This document shows, one piece after another, positions 9,056 to 17,914 of a stretch of DNA of 64,000 nucleotides. How positions within the stretch are numbered: position 1 is the first letter of the stretch; each line of letters begins with the position of its first letter. The notes beneath the pieces were generated by a model, which did not search any database, was not told where the DNA came from, and saw nothing but the letters and a program-made list of their open reading frames with translations. The stretch covers positions 210,573-274,572 of the forward strand of contig NZ_MBTG01000073.1 in NCBI RefSeq assembly GCF_002027705.1, written 5' to 3'. Origin of the DNA: Paenibacillus ferrarius (GTDB lineage Bacteria; Bacillota; Bacilli; Paenibacillales; NBRC-103111). Both the position numbers and the translations under genes were made by a program.

Positions 9056-11224
9056 ATGGACATTATAAATCAGACTAATCGAACGATTCTCTTTGAGGAA
9101 ATGAATCCAGAAAAGCTGGATATTATGACAATCGTTGGCGACGTCAGAGGTATTGACAGTCTAAGCGATGACAAGATCAAGGAAATCAATCAGCATTTGC
9201 TTGTAAAAAGTTTTGATGAGTTTTTAGATAAATTTTCCCCAAGCGTATACTCATTTTTTAATGCGGCCAATCAAAAGGTCATGTATACACTCAAAAAGCC
9301 AGAGGGAATATCTGATGACAGCGTATCTGAAATTAAGATTGACCAGAGTAACGACTTTTTGAAGATGCTGTTTACACTGATTGACACAAAACGCAGCCAG
9401 GGCATTACCAATGTGGATTTTAAGTTTGAAAATTTGCTTGATATGATATCACCGAAGAAAGTTATGGATGATATTCGTCAAGTGCGCAAAGAGATACATT
9501 ATCTGTATGCTCAACACGACAAACTGGACGATGGCGATCCGAAGAAGCTGGATCTCGGCGATAAGCTGAACTTCATGTTCGAGGACGCTAGTAAAAACTA
9601 CAACAATGTGATGGCGATGCTGCCGTTGGCCATTGAGGATATCAAAACCAGACTTCTCCTGGGGAGCTCGCAAGAAGAAAGTCACTCCGAGGCCATTCAA
9701 ATCGGTCAGTTGACCATTGGTGAAACAGGTGAGCTGAAAATTATCGAAGCTCCCAAAAGCGACAGCACACAGCTTCTAGTCATGGAAGATAGCGTCGGAA
9801 ACGGGTTGATCAGTGTATTTGAGGACGATTACGACTCCGTATCCGATACGCCTTCATCCTACGTAAAAGATCTAGTTGTTCGGACGTTCTGCCCACTGCC
9901 TGCGCTGCAAAGCAATATTAATACTGAAATAGAGGTTCAAAATTACAACACATATCTTGAATTTTACAAAAACGCCAAGGATGAATTTGTTAAAACAGTT
10001 AAGCCCTTGGTGGAAAAAATATTAGGCGTGAAAATGTATTTTGACCAATATGCCACGAAAAACAAAGGTATGCAGCCGTCGCTTATCGTTACGAATGCCA
10101 AGCTGGATATGATGGTGAAAAGCAGCAATATTCCAAGATTGGAAACTTTCTTGAACACGGTTAATGCCAAAAATGATTTCTCAGATACGATTTGGTTCGG
10201 GATCGTGCCTTCCGTACAGCTGGAATCTTCCGGTTCGTCTACGGTTAGCCGTGAACGCTTCAGAGGAAATGAGAAGGTAGCCAAGCAGGACGGCAACACG
10301 ATGGAATCGCTATCCATGCTGCTGCAAGTCGTTAAGGATTATAAACTGCAAATTTTCTTTAGTTTTGAAACAGGAGAGGAAACTACTTTCAACAGCATGG
10401 CGACCTCTGGGATCGATAAATATATGGACAAATGCGGTGTATTGGTCAGAAAAGAGTACAGTGAATATGCAGTGCCCTGCATTCCTAATTTTACGGTCAT
10501 TCCGAAGGATAAGTCCGGTGTGGTTATTGATACCAAAATGCTGCAAACCGAAGACGGGGTTACGCTTTCCAAAGAGAAGGAAGATATTCTCAAGCTGTGG
10601 ATTGAGGGTGTTTACATTGGCGCTGCTTATGTGGCAGCAGGTATCGTTGCTGCCTACCAATGCAGCGAATATTTAAAAGAATCGTTCAAGAGTGTAAGCA
10701 GAGAGTTTCCGGGCGTTCGCTTCGATATCGAAGCCGGCGATAACGGGCTTCGCATGGTTACAACGATGGCGAAGGAAATCTCCGGATTCACGAACAATAT
10801 TAAAGATGCGATTAATCGTAAAAACTTCGGTTTCGTGTTCTCTTCGGAGAATGCTCAACTGCAGGGCAAAGATATTAAGCGAATTACGGTGTACAAAGCA
10901 AGAAGCTTGGCTTCGGCAGACGAAGGTTTTGATCCCCTGTATAAAACATTGGTCAGCACCTACATCGAACGTATTTTGCGCTTCCAAACGGGAGATTTCA
11001 AGCATGATAACATTGTGAAGTTTTTCAGTAATAATCCGAATAGTCAGAAGAGCAAGTGGCTAAGCACACGTGGATTTACGAACTCCATCATTCAAGATGG
11101 GGATGATATGAGCTTCATGATTGATGATAAGAGCAATTTGTGTCAAATCGACTTGGTGTTCAATGGCAATGTGAAAAATCTAGAAGTCATGATCACCAAA
11201 GGAACAACCCCTGTCAAAGCATAA
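9056..11224 (+). CDS. Putative contractile sheath protein (TssC-like role), 722 aa
   Basis: This is the first gene of the rightward cluster, directly before an Hcp-like tube gene, as sheath and tube genes are in contractile systems. The protein is soluble with no signal peptide. An acidic, helical N-terminal half (about 1-270) precedes a C-terminal part with the tone of sheath proteins: a region after NFTVIPKDKSG, an Ala-rich helix (GAAYVAAGIVAAYQ), and a terminal segment around DFKHDNIVKFFSNN and CQIDLVFNGNV. At 722 residues it exceeds TssC (about 500), so it may join TssB-like and TssC-like parts or carry an extra outer domain. I do not see a signature that proves the family; the call rests on order, size and general pattern. 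Confidence 0.6.
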   Translation: MDIINQTNRTILFEEMNPEKLDIMTIVGDVRGIDSLSDDKIKEINQHLLVKSFDEFLDKFSPSVYSFFNAANQKVMYTLKKPEGISDDSVSEIKIDQSNDFLKMLFTLIDTKRSQGITNVDFKFENLLDMISPKKVMDDIRQVRKEIHYLYAQHDKLDDGDPKKLDLGDKLNFMFEDASKNYNNVMAMLPLAIEDIKTRLLLGSSQEESHSEAIQIGQLTIGETGELKIIEAPKSDSTQLLVMEDSVGNGLISVFEDDYDSVSDTPSSYVKDLVVRTFCPLPALQSNINTEIEVQNYNTYLEFYKNAKDEFVKTVKPLVEKILGVKMYFDQYATKNKGMQPSLIVTNAKLDMMVKSSNIPRLETFLNTVNAKNDFSDTIWFGIVPSVQLESSGSSTVSRERFRGNEKVAKQDGNTMESLSMLLQVVKDYKLQIFFSFETGEETTFNSMATSGIDKYMDKCGVLVRKEYSEYAVPCIPNFTVIPKDKSGVVIDTKMLQTEDGVTLSKEKEDILKLWIEGVYIGAAYVAAGIVAAYQCSEYLKESFKSVSREFPGVRFDIEAGDNGLRMVTTMAKEISGFTNNIKDAINRKNFGFVFSSENAQLQGKDIKRITVYKARSLASADEGFDPLYKTLVSTYIERILRFQTGDFKHDNIVKFFSNNPNSQKSKWLSTRGFTNSIIQDGDDMSFMIDDKSNLCQIDLVFNGNVKNLEVMITKGTTPVKA

Positions 11225-11320
11225 TAATCCATAGCTACACCCATTCAGGTGTCAATGGTGGGCTTCTAAGCCTCATCCTTTCACATAAAATTTATTTAAT
11301 TTACTTAGGAGGATTTAACA

Positions 11321-11746
11321 ATGGGATTCAGACTTAAAGTAGAAGGCGCAGAAACAATTGAACTGGGCATGGACAACATTCAAACCGTAGTTTATGAAAC
11401 AGATACGCCCGACGATTCCAACGCAAGATCGACTGATGTAGGAGCTTTCATGAAAATTACTGGGAAGATCATCACAGCTACAGATGGCGAGAGTGCCGAC
11501 GATACGATGAAGCTGGCTTTATGGTCCTTGGTACCGGCTGAGAAAGCGGATTGCTACAGAAAAGTAACCTTGGAAGTTATCGCTGCTGATCAAGTGATTA
11601 GAAAAATCCATTTCCCTAACGCATTTGTTGTTGATTATGGCGAGCGTTTCGGAGATACAGAAGGTGTTGGTTCTTTCACGCTTTTCATTAAGCAAAAGAA
11701 AGACAAAACCGAATTCACAACAATCGAAGGCGGTTACGCTGTTTAG
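11321..11746 (+). CDS. Hcp-like inner tube protein, 141 aa
   Basis: This is a small, beta-rich, cytosolic protein of the size of Hcp and phage tail tube subunits. The later strands read as RKVTLEVIAADQVIRKI, HFPNAFVVDYGERF and GVGSFTLFIKQKKDKTEF, the repeating strand pattern of the tube beta barrel. It has a very strong ribosome binding site (AGGAGG) and is followed by a hairpin terminator, both fitting a protein needed in many copies. It would polymerise into the tube inside the sheath and be capped by VgrG and the PAAR-like tip. It follows the sheath-like gene by 96 bases. Confidence 0.7.
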   Translation: MGFRLKVEGAETIELGMDNIQTVVYETDTPDDSNARSTDVGAFMKITGKIITATDGESADDTMKLALWSLVPAEKADCYRKVTLEVIAADQVIRKIHFPNAFVVDYGERFGDTEGVGSFTLFIKQKKDKTEFTTIEGGYAV

Positions 11747-11781
11747 GATGTGCCTTGCAGCCTAGAATGAAAAAGGGAAAA

Positions 11782-11817
11782 GTAGGTTAAGGGGCATTAG
11801 CCCCTTACCTATTTTTT
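11782..11817 (+). terminator. Hairpin terminator or attenuator after the tube gene
   Basis: TAGGT.AAGGGGC, ATTA loop, GCCCCTT ACCTA, then TTTTTT (11812-11817). It lies between the tube gene and the J-domain gene and would lower expression of the downstream regulatory and baseplate genes relative to sheath and tube. Confidence 0.8.
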
Positions 11818-11845
11818 GTAATTATGCTTAGTAAGGGAGGTTGGC

Positions 11846-12187
11846 ATGAAAACGTATTATGAATTGTTGGAGATTAAGCCGCAAGCGACTGTGGATGAAA
11901 TTAAGCTGGCCTACAAACGATTGGCGAAGCGGCATCACCCAGATGCGAATGCAGGCAGCAAGCAATCAGAGATGATGTTCAAGCTGGTGAATGAAGCTTA
12001 CCAGACGCTCTCCAATGCTGCGGCGAGAGCTTCTTATGATGCGGGGCTGAAGGCTAAACGAGAAGAGCAAGTTCGATCCCAACCAGCTTCTGTTTCTCCG
12101 ATGGGCGGCGTCATGTCGAGGCAGCCACAAACGAACAGAGATGCGGCGAAGGTTTTTGAAGCTTATTTTGGCATAAAGAGAAAGTGA
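11846..12187 (+). CDS. J-domain (DnaJ-like) protein, 113 aa
   Basis: The N-terminal 70 residues form a canonical J domain: YYELLEI, helix II, the catalytic HPD tripeptide within KRHHPDAN, and the helix III KLVNEAYQTLS. The tail of about 40 residues is Gln/Ser-rich and has no zinc finger or substrate-binding part. J proteins stimulate ATP hydrolysis by Hsp70 partners. An Hsp70/actin-fold ATPase is encoded at 17915, so the two may form a dedicated chaperone pair for assembling or resetting the injection apparatus (inference). AAGGGAGG precedes the ATG. Confidence 0.88.
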   Translation: MKTYYELLEIKPQATVDEIKLAYKRLAKRHHPDANAGSKQSEMMFKLVNEAYQTLSNAAARASYDAGLKAKREEQVRSQPASVSPMGGVMSRQPQTNRDAAKVFEAYFGIKRK

Positions 12188-12219
12188 GGACGTAATTTGA
12201 GGAAACGGGGGAATTGGAT

Positions 12220-12810
12220 ATGCAGGACGCAGCCGAATCCTTGATCGCGAAAGACAAGAAAAATGCTTGGATAAGAGGCATTGACGTTGCGATCGTTATT
12301 TTGACAGTTTCAGTCCTGATGTACACGTTTATATGGAATCCCTTTTACCTGTTGAAATGTATTGTAGGGATCACTGCTTTGTTCTGCTTCTATATGTACG
12401 CATTGAAAAAGAGCGAGACGCCTCAGAATGGTCCGCAGGCGCAGGTTCTAAGCGTGCAAGCATCGTCTTCCAGTATTTCGAAGCTGGCTATGCTCAGTGA
12501 GGACGGGGAGAAAATGAAGGAATGGTACATTCAGGGGGAAACCGCTTTGTTAATTGGGAAAAGCTCGACGGACAACGAGGTGGAAGTGGATTTGGCGGAT
12601 GCGGAGTATGCGTCATTAATCAGCAAGCAGCATGCTGTGCTGAATTATGCCTCGGGTATCTGGTACCTGGAAGATCTCGATTCCCGCAACGGCGTTGGGA
12701 TTAAGCGGAAAGGTGCAAGCACTAAGCAGGTGCTGGAGAACGAAGCACCCTACAAGATTGATAGCGGAGACATGATTTATATTGCGAATACGAGATTACT
12801 CGTACAGTAA
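12220..12810 (+). CDS. Membrane protein with C-terminal FHA domain, 196 aa
   Basis: ATG at 12220 sits 7 bases after GGGGGA, so I prefer it to TTG at 12214. Two hydrophobic segments (VAIVILTVSVLMYTF and LKCIVGITALFCFYMYAL) form a hairpin in the first 70 residues. The C-terminal half has forkhead-associated hallmarks: LIGKSS, SLISKQHAVL and LEDLDSRNGVGIK. FHA domains bind phosphothreonine, and this one would face the cytoplasm. With the kinase at 5702 it probably recruits phosphorylated components to the membrane, analogous to Fha/TagH of type VI systems. Confidence 0.85.
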   Translation: MQDAAESLIAKDKKNAWIRGIDVAIVILTVSVLMYTFIWNPFYLLKCIVGITALFCFYMYALKKSETPQNGPQAQVLSVQASSSSISKLAMLSEDGEKMKEWYIQGETALLIGKSSTDNEVEVDLADAEYASLISKQHAVLNYASGIWYLEDLDSRNGVGIKRKGASTKQVLENEAPYKIDSGDMIYIANTRLLVQ

Positions 12811-12851
12811 TCAAGTGAATTGGCGAAGACCAATACGGGGGAATGACGACA

Positions 12852-13382
12852 ATGAGTTTGACACGGTGTGCCAACGGACACATGTTCAGTATGAGAAAGC
12901 ATGGCAGCGTATGTCCCTACTGCAGCTTGGTGGTGGAGCAGGCGTCTCAATCAGACAACTCCAAAGCAGCAAGAGCTCTTGAGAATGATAAAACGATGCC
13001 GTATTTAGGAGAATCTCAAGGGGTCGAGGCGGTTACCGGTTGGTTGGTTTGCATCGAAGGCGCGCAGCTCGGGCAAGATTACCGCATTATGGCGGAGAAA
13101 AACTTTATCGGCCGTTCAGAGGACATGCATATTCGAATCATTGGGGATAATACCATTTCCCGCCGTAATCATGCTGTGATTGTTTATGATCCGAAGAAAA
13201 GAAACTTTTATCTTCTCCCTGGCGATGCTTCCGGACTCGCTTATCACAACAATGAAGCGGTATATACGCCTGTAGAGATGACAGCCTATGACGTGATTCA
13301 GCTCGGCAAGAGCAAGTTTTTATTTATTCCGCTGTGTGGCGTTCACTTTGAGTGGGATAACGAAGCGAGTGAAAAAGCATGA
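12852..13382 (+). CDS. Zinc-ribbon plus FHA domain protein, 176 aa
   Basis: The start chosen is ATG at 12852, 9 bases after GGGGGA; the ATG at 12843 lies too close. The N-terminus has a half zinc ribbon (RCANGHMFS, then CPYCS). The C-terminal FHA domain shows FIGRSEDMHIRI and ISRRNHAVIVYD. It is soluble. Its stop overlaps the next start by four bases (ATGA), indicating translational coupling with the PP2C phosphatase. Two FHA proteins in one locus imply at least two phosphorylated targets or a relay. Confidence 0.85.
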   Translation: MSLTRCANGHMFSMRKHGSVCPYCSLVVEQASQSDNSKAARALENDKTMPYLGESQGVEAVTGWLVCIEGAQLGQDYRIMAEKNFIGRSEDMHIRIIGDNTISRRNHAVIVYDPKKRNFYLLPGDASGLAYHNNEAVYTPVEMTAYDVIQLGKSKFLFIPLCGVHFEWDNEASEKA

Positions 13383-14233
13383 GCATTTTGACGCAGCAAG
13401 GGCTGACGCCTTACAAAATTGTATTGGGTCTTACGTTTCTTATCTTCGTTTTATTGATTATACGGGCTTGTCTGAAGGGCACTCAGTCAAAGATGAAACC
13501 TAGTATGGAAATTGGCAATGGGCAAACGATTGGTCAACGTGTGGAACAAGATGATTACTTTGCGACCATCATGAATTCGCATGGCACAATTTCTGTACTT
13601 GCCGATGGCATCAGCGGATTGTCCGGTGGTCGAGTCGCGAGCACGCAAGCCGTAACCACGTTTGTCAAAGAGTTTCTAAAGCTGGAGAATTTGACAGATA
13701 TCTCAGGCTATTTTACCAAAGCGGCACGTGTTAGTAATACGGAAATTATACGAAGCCTCAAAGGGGTTCAAGGCGGTACGACATTGGTTGCTGTCATTAT
13801 TAGCGAAGGGCTGCTGTACTGGGGTGCTGTGGGGGATAGTCTAATCAAGATTTTCCGAAACGGAGAGTTTATCGACGTCAACCATAAGCACATCTTGGAA
13901 GCCGTGCTAGAGGAGCGCTATGTGTCGAGAGAAATTACGAAGGATGAGGCTTTGGACAGTCCAATGAAGAACCAGCTCGTTAATTATTTGGGCTATGAAG
14001 CTTTCAAAAATATAGAAATTTGCCAGAAACCCATCCACTTACAGAAGCTGGATCGCGTGCTGCTGTGCAGTGATGGTGTAACGAATACGCTCACAGAAGT
14101 GGAGTTGGAGCAGCTGCTGTCACTCCCACTTAACGCTTACGATGCTGCCCAGGCCATCATAGAAGCAATTGAACAAAAAGAGATCAAGCATCAAGACAAT
14201 GCGACTATTATTATCCTGGAAAAAGGCTGGTAA
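13379..14233 (+). CDS. Membrane-tethered PP2C Ser/Thr phosphatase, 284 aa
   Basis: A single membrane segment near residues 14-32 (VLGLTFLIFVLLIIRACL) precedes a PP2C domain with the metal-binding and core motifs intact: RVEQDDYFA, LADGISG, GGTTLVAV, GAVGDS, LLCSDGVTN and HQDNATIIIL. It should remove phosphate added by the kinase at 5702, as PppA does for PpkA in type VI systems. It overlaps the upstream FHA gene by four bases and is followed after 16 bases by a related but degenerate PP2C gene. Confidence 0.88.
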   Translation: MSILTQQGLTPYKIVLGLTFLIFVLLIIRACLKGTQSKMKPSMEIGNGQTIGQRVEQDDYFATIMNSHGTISVLADGISGLSGGRVASTQAVTTFVKEFLKLENLTDISGYFTKAARVSNTEIIRSLKGVQGGTTLVAVIISEGLLYWGAVGDSLIKIFRNGEFIDVNHKHILEAVLEERYVSREITKDEALDSPMKNQLVNYLGYEAFKNIEICQKPIHLQKLDRVLLCSDGVTNTLTEVELEQLLSLPLNAYDAAQAIIEAIEQKEIKHQDNATIIILEKGW

Positions 14234-14249
14234 AAGCAGGGAGGCAGCG

Positions 14250-15917
14250 ATGAGAAAGGATAACAGCAAATTCAAGACCAGCTTTATATCGGAAGAAGGG
14301 ACATTTGTTCGAAACAAGGAGTATTTTGCTTTCACAGAGCATGACGATTTGGCTTGTTGGGTTATCGCTCAAGGGCTGGACTCCGATACAGAGATGGAAA
14401 GCGCCGAAATGGCTGTTAAAGCTGTAATTGGTAAATTTATACAAAAACCAAAACTTTCTTCAAGGGCGATGAAAAGCTATTTGCGGGAGGCCCACGATTT
14501 ATTGCAAGTGGAAAGCAGGAGAGTTCGGCGCAAGGCAAGCCTGACCATGATCGTGACGAATTATACAACGATGATTGGGGCAGTTGCTGGAAATACGCGA
14601 CTGTATCATTTTCGAAATGGAAGATTGTTGGAAAAAAGCAAGGACCAGAGCTTAACGCAAACGATGATTAATGCAGAGAAGCTTCCGCAGGATGCGCTGG
14701 ACCGGCACGAGGAAAGAACGAATTTGCTATGGTACTTGGGCAAACGTGGGGAATTTAATCCCAGTATATCCCGGAAGGTGAAGTTATCCGATGGAGATGT
14801 GCTTCTGCTCTGTACCCGAGGAATATGGGAGCGCGTGGACGGAGCAGAGATGCTGGATGCGCTGGAAGAAGCCAAGGATCCGTCCGATCTCGTCGATACG
14901 ATTGAGGATGTTTTGCTGAGCAAGCAGACGAAGGTGATTCCGAATTATACGGTTGCGGCAATTTATGCGGATAAAGTCTATCAAGAGCCTCCGAAGAACA
15001 GATGGAAGCTTGTAAAAACGATTGCAATGGTGCTCATTCCCTTGATATTGCTTGGGGGGGGAGCCCTCTATTATAAAGCGCGCGCGGTTAAGGCTAAGGC
15101 GGAGGCGGTGGCTGCTATCTTTGAACATGAGAAGGATGGGGACGTCGCTGTGCAGGATGGCAACTATCCGAATGCGATTAAGGAGTACAGTGAAGCGCGG
15201 AATGCTTCCATTAAAGTGAATGATAAGCTGCACATGCAATTGCTGACGAAAAAGCAAAGAACGGCGCAGCTTGTCGTGGACGGAGATGCCGCTTTCAAAG
15301 AGGGCGATTATACGAAGGCTCTTGCCAGTTATGAGAAGGCTCAGAAGGAAGCGCGTTCACAGGGAGATTACAATGTAAAAGATTTGGAAGCGCAGATTAG
15401 CAAAACGACATCATTTCTGGAAGTTGCGAATTTAATCAAGCAAGGTGACCAGAAGTTTCAAGGTCAAGATTACGAAGGAGCAAAAGAATTGTATGTGAAG
15501 GCGAAAAAGAAAGCCGCAGAGGCCGCTTTTAGCAATGGGGAAAAAGAACTTGCAGGGAAGATCGATAACGTAGATGCCAAGATGGCTGGCGTACAAAAGG
15601 AAAAGAGGCAGCTGGACGCTGACAAGCTGGAGAAGAAAGGCGACCAGAGCTATGCCGCCCAAGACTTTCAGCAATCTGTTGATGCCTATGCCATGGCCCA
15701 AGAGGTGTACCAGGAAATCGGCATGTTGGAAAAAGTGCTCGGCGTCGAACGGAAAATAACGAAAGCTCAAGAGAAATTAAACCCGCCGACACCTGCGCTC
15801 CCTGCTTCGAGTGCCGCCGCCGAGGGGACAGCAGCAGCGCCCAAATTACCTAACGCAGCGGCGAGTCAAGATGCTTCGCCTGACAAGGGCAACAACCAGG
15901 AGGCAGGGAGGAAGTAA
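14250..15917 (+). CDS. PP2C-like pseudophosphatase with membrane segment and TPR region, 555 aa
   Basis: ATG at 14250 follows GGGAGG; the frame is open further upstream but overlaps the PP2C gene. The first 240 residues follow the PP2C pattern but key positions are replaced: AQGLDSD where catalytic family members have ADG, LLCTRGIW where they have CSDG, and NYTVAAIY where they have DN. It therefore probably lacks metal-dependent catalysis. A membrane segment (about 255-275, IAMVLIPLILLGGGALYY) leads to lysine-rich helical repeats with TPR spacing (about 290-510, for example GDAAFKEGDYTKALASYEKA), which by topology may face outside, and an Ala/Pro tail. It could sense or scaffold phosphoproteins across the membrane. 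Confidence 0.78.
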   Translation: MRKDNSKFKTSFISEEGTFVRNKEYFAFTEHDDLACWVIAQGLDSDTEMESAEMAVKAVIGKFIQKPKLSSRAMKSYLREAHDLLQVESRRVRRKASLTMIVTNYTTMIGAVAGNTRLYHFRNGRLLEKSKDQSLTQTMINAEKLPQDALDRHEERTNLLWYLGKRGEFNPSISRKVKLSDGDVLLLCTRGIWERVDGAEMLDALEEAKDPSDLVDTIEDVLLSKQTKVIPNYTVAAIYADKVYQEPPKNRWKLVKTIAMVLIPLILLGGGALYYKARAVKAKAEAVAAIFEHEKDGDVAVQDGNYPNAIKEYSEARNASIKVNDKLHMQLLTKKQRTAQLVVDGDAAFKEGDYTKALASYEKAQKEARSQGDYNVKDLEAQISKTTSFLEVANLIKQGDQKFQGQDYEGAKELYVKAKKKAAEAAFSNGEKELAGKIDNVDAKMAGVQKEKRQLDADKLEKKGDQSYAAQDFQQSVDAYAMAQEVYQEIGMLEKVLGVERKITKAQEKLNPPTPALPASSAAAEGTAAAPKLPNAAASQDASPDKGNNQEAGRK

Positions 15918-15922
15918 TTCTC

Positions 15923-17200
15923 ATGAAAGATATTATTCTGGATCGATTAAGCCGAATGGATGATCTGGAGCAGCGCAAGCTTCTAAAGAACATCATGACG
16001 GGCGTATTTTTAAACTTGGTGGACTATCAGGAAGAAGTAAACCGCAAGCTGGAAGAGCGGGTGTTCAAGGAAGTGGAAGCGAGTGAAGAAGGACAGGACA
16101 TATATGTCACCATCTGCCCAAGGGAAGAGATTGATCCTATCCATGAGTTTCTGTATCCGATGGTAGAGGGAGATCACGAGAAGCCTGTCTTTGATATGAA
16201 GCATGTGCTGGCTCAGAAGAGCTCGGAAGGAGAGGCGCTGCTGATGACGGCGTTTTTTCAATGCGAATACCGCAAAATTCAGGAGCTGCTGCGAGGAAGC
16301 CGAGTGTTTCGCGGAGAGCTTGTTACTTCTCGCGGGAAGCATGCGATACAAGTTCGCTTACAGCAGAATTTGACCTATATGGGTGAACTGGAAAAGCTTT
16401 ATCATGTATTCCAAAAAAATAATATACCGTGGAAAACGATGAATCACCCTTATGCTAATAAGTTTTTTGATCTGGTGTGGACAGGGGATTCAGGGACGAT
16501 TGGCGCAGATGAGGATCTTCTCGAAATCCGTGTTCATTTGGAGGAGTTTGACGCTTTTAAGAAGTTGGATATGGTGCCTCTATGGAACATAGAAAGGCTG
16601 GCGCTCAAAAATGTCGGCTTTCCCATTCCTGCGACAGATCGGGTGAATTTTGAACATGTGTTGTCTTTACGGAAAACGGGAGCGGAGCACGGCTATCTCG
16701 TTGACGGGGATGCGGAGCTGATCCGATATATCAAGCGCATGCCAGAGGAACTGACTGTGGTCTCTCCGCAGGAGAAGTCCGGGATATGGCAGGTGTTCAA
16801 AATTACAAGGCCGATCGCAACTAAGATCGGCAGACTGCCTTATGGACTCGTTTCCAATAAGCGAAAAGATAGCTTTACGGGCGGATTTGCCCGCAAACAA
16901 GCACTAACCGTGCGGGCTACAGGGGAGATTAACCGAATCGTTAATTCCTTTGAGGCTTGTGAGCTGCTGGATTTGGAGCAGGTGGACATTCTAGACAAAG
17001 CAGATGGAAAACAAGCGACTTATGAAATGAATTCATTCATCAGCGATCACGTTCGTGTAGAGAGCGATAAGAAGATCATGCGGTTACGATTTCGCAATCG
17101 CGGGAGTGATAGCTTTATTATCGATGATTTGATGAGTTTTCTTGTGTCTGAGGTTCAAATCTATTTCCCCGAATATAAATGCGAAGGAGAATGGGCGTGA
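15923..17200 (+). CDS. Unrecognised structural protein, possible baseplate component, 425 aa
   Basis: I do not recognise the family with confidence. It is soluble, with no signal peptide or membrane segment, mixed alpha/beta in tone and rich in charged residues, starting after GGGAGG. A Gly/Arg segment (about 308-330, LPYGLVSNKRKDSF) resembles loops of wedge proteins. Size and position, between the regulatory genes and the spike genes, suit a baseplate wedge such as TssF, but no TssF signature is visible. It is translationally coupled to the next gene: the GTG start of that gene overlaps this stop codon (GTGA). Confidence 0.45.
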   Translation: MKDIILDRLSRMDDLEQRKLLKNIMTGVFLNLVDYQEEVNRKLEERVFKEVEASEEGQDIYVTICPREEIDPIHEFLYPMVEGDHEKPVFDMKHVLAQKSSEGEALLMTAFFQCEYRKIQELLRGSRVFRGELVTSRGKHAIQVRLQQNLTYMGELEKLYHVFQKNNIPWKTMNHPYANKFFDLVWTGDSGTIGADEDLLEIRVHLEEFDAFKKLDMVPLWNIERLALKNVGFPIPATDRVNFEHVLSLRKTGAEHGYLVDGDAELIRYIKRMPEELTVVSPQEKSGIWQVFKITRPIATKIGRLPYGLVSNKRKDSFTGGFARKQALTVRATGEINRIVNSFEACELLDLEQVDILDKADGKQATYEMNSFISDHVRVESDKKIMRLRFRNRGSDSFIIDDLMSFLVSEVQIYFPEYKCEGEWA

Positions 17201-17886
17201 ATTATATTTGGGATCTGGTTATTAAGGCTAGACAAAATAATCTGGCCAAGAGTGATCTGTATTTTTCTCCAGCCCAGGTTTACTCGCCCTACATGGAGCT
17301 CAGCCATGAAACCCTGAACGCCACAACGGTAGATGCTAAGGTGGAAGTCAATCCATACTATCGTTTCTATGATATTTTTCGGGATTTATTTGACATTAAC
17401 AATAAGGAAGAAACGGAGCTTCGGCAAACGTTGTTCGATATTTTCATTCATTTTTTGGCTGATATGGATTTACAGATGGGCATGAATAAACGCGAGTTTT
17501 ATATTAAATTCGTGCTGCGGGATTTGGAGTCAGGGATATTCGGAAGCAGCGTCTGGGAGAAGATGAAGCTGCTGAGCCAAGAAGAGCAGGAGGTCGTGGC
17601 GGGCAATATCCTCAGTCTGTATGAGACAGGTGAAGCCGTCTATCTGTTGAAAGATACGATGCGGAAGCTGTTCAAGCATTCCACGATTTACGCAAATTGC
17701 GAAGAAAGGGACGAGCTCTTGTTCTATGTTGGTCAGGAGAAGACGGCCACGTCACTCGCTAAGCTGGAGTTGATTAAAACAATTTTCCTGCCCGTTCGTT
17801 TCCACACACTAACCTATTGGGAACATCATTTTGGCATTATCGATGTCGAAGAAACGATGCGGGTTGACCGTATTGCCATACATTGA
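17197..17886 (+). CDS. Unrecognised cluster protein, possible baseplate partner, 229 aa
   Basis: GTG at 17197 is chosen because AAGGAG ends 7 bases upstream and the start overlaps the previous stop (GTGA); the ATGs at 17179 and 17191 have no suitable ribosome binding site. The protein is soluble and mostly helical, with an aromatic C-terminus (RFHTLTYWEHHFG). The tight coupling suggests an obligate partner of the 425-residue protein, as TssF and TssG are partners in type VI baseplates. That parallel is by context only. Confidence 0.42.
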   Translation: MNYIWDLVIKARQNNLAKSDLYFSPAQVYSPYMELSHETLNATTVDAKVEVNPYYRFYDIFRDLFDINNKEETELRQTLFDIFIHFLADMDLQMGMNKREFYIKFVLRDLESGIFGSSVWEKMKLLSQEEQEVVAGNILSLYETGEAVYLLKDTMRKLFKHSTIYANCEERDELLFYVGQEKTATSLAKLELIKTIFLPVRFHTLTYWEHHFGIIDVEETMRVDRIAIH

Positions 17887-17914
17887 ACGGGGAGCAAGAG
17901 AGGATGAAAGTGAC

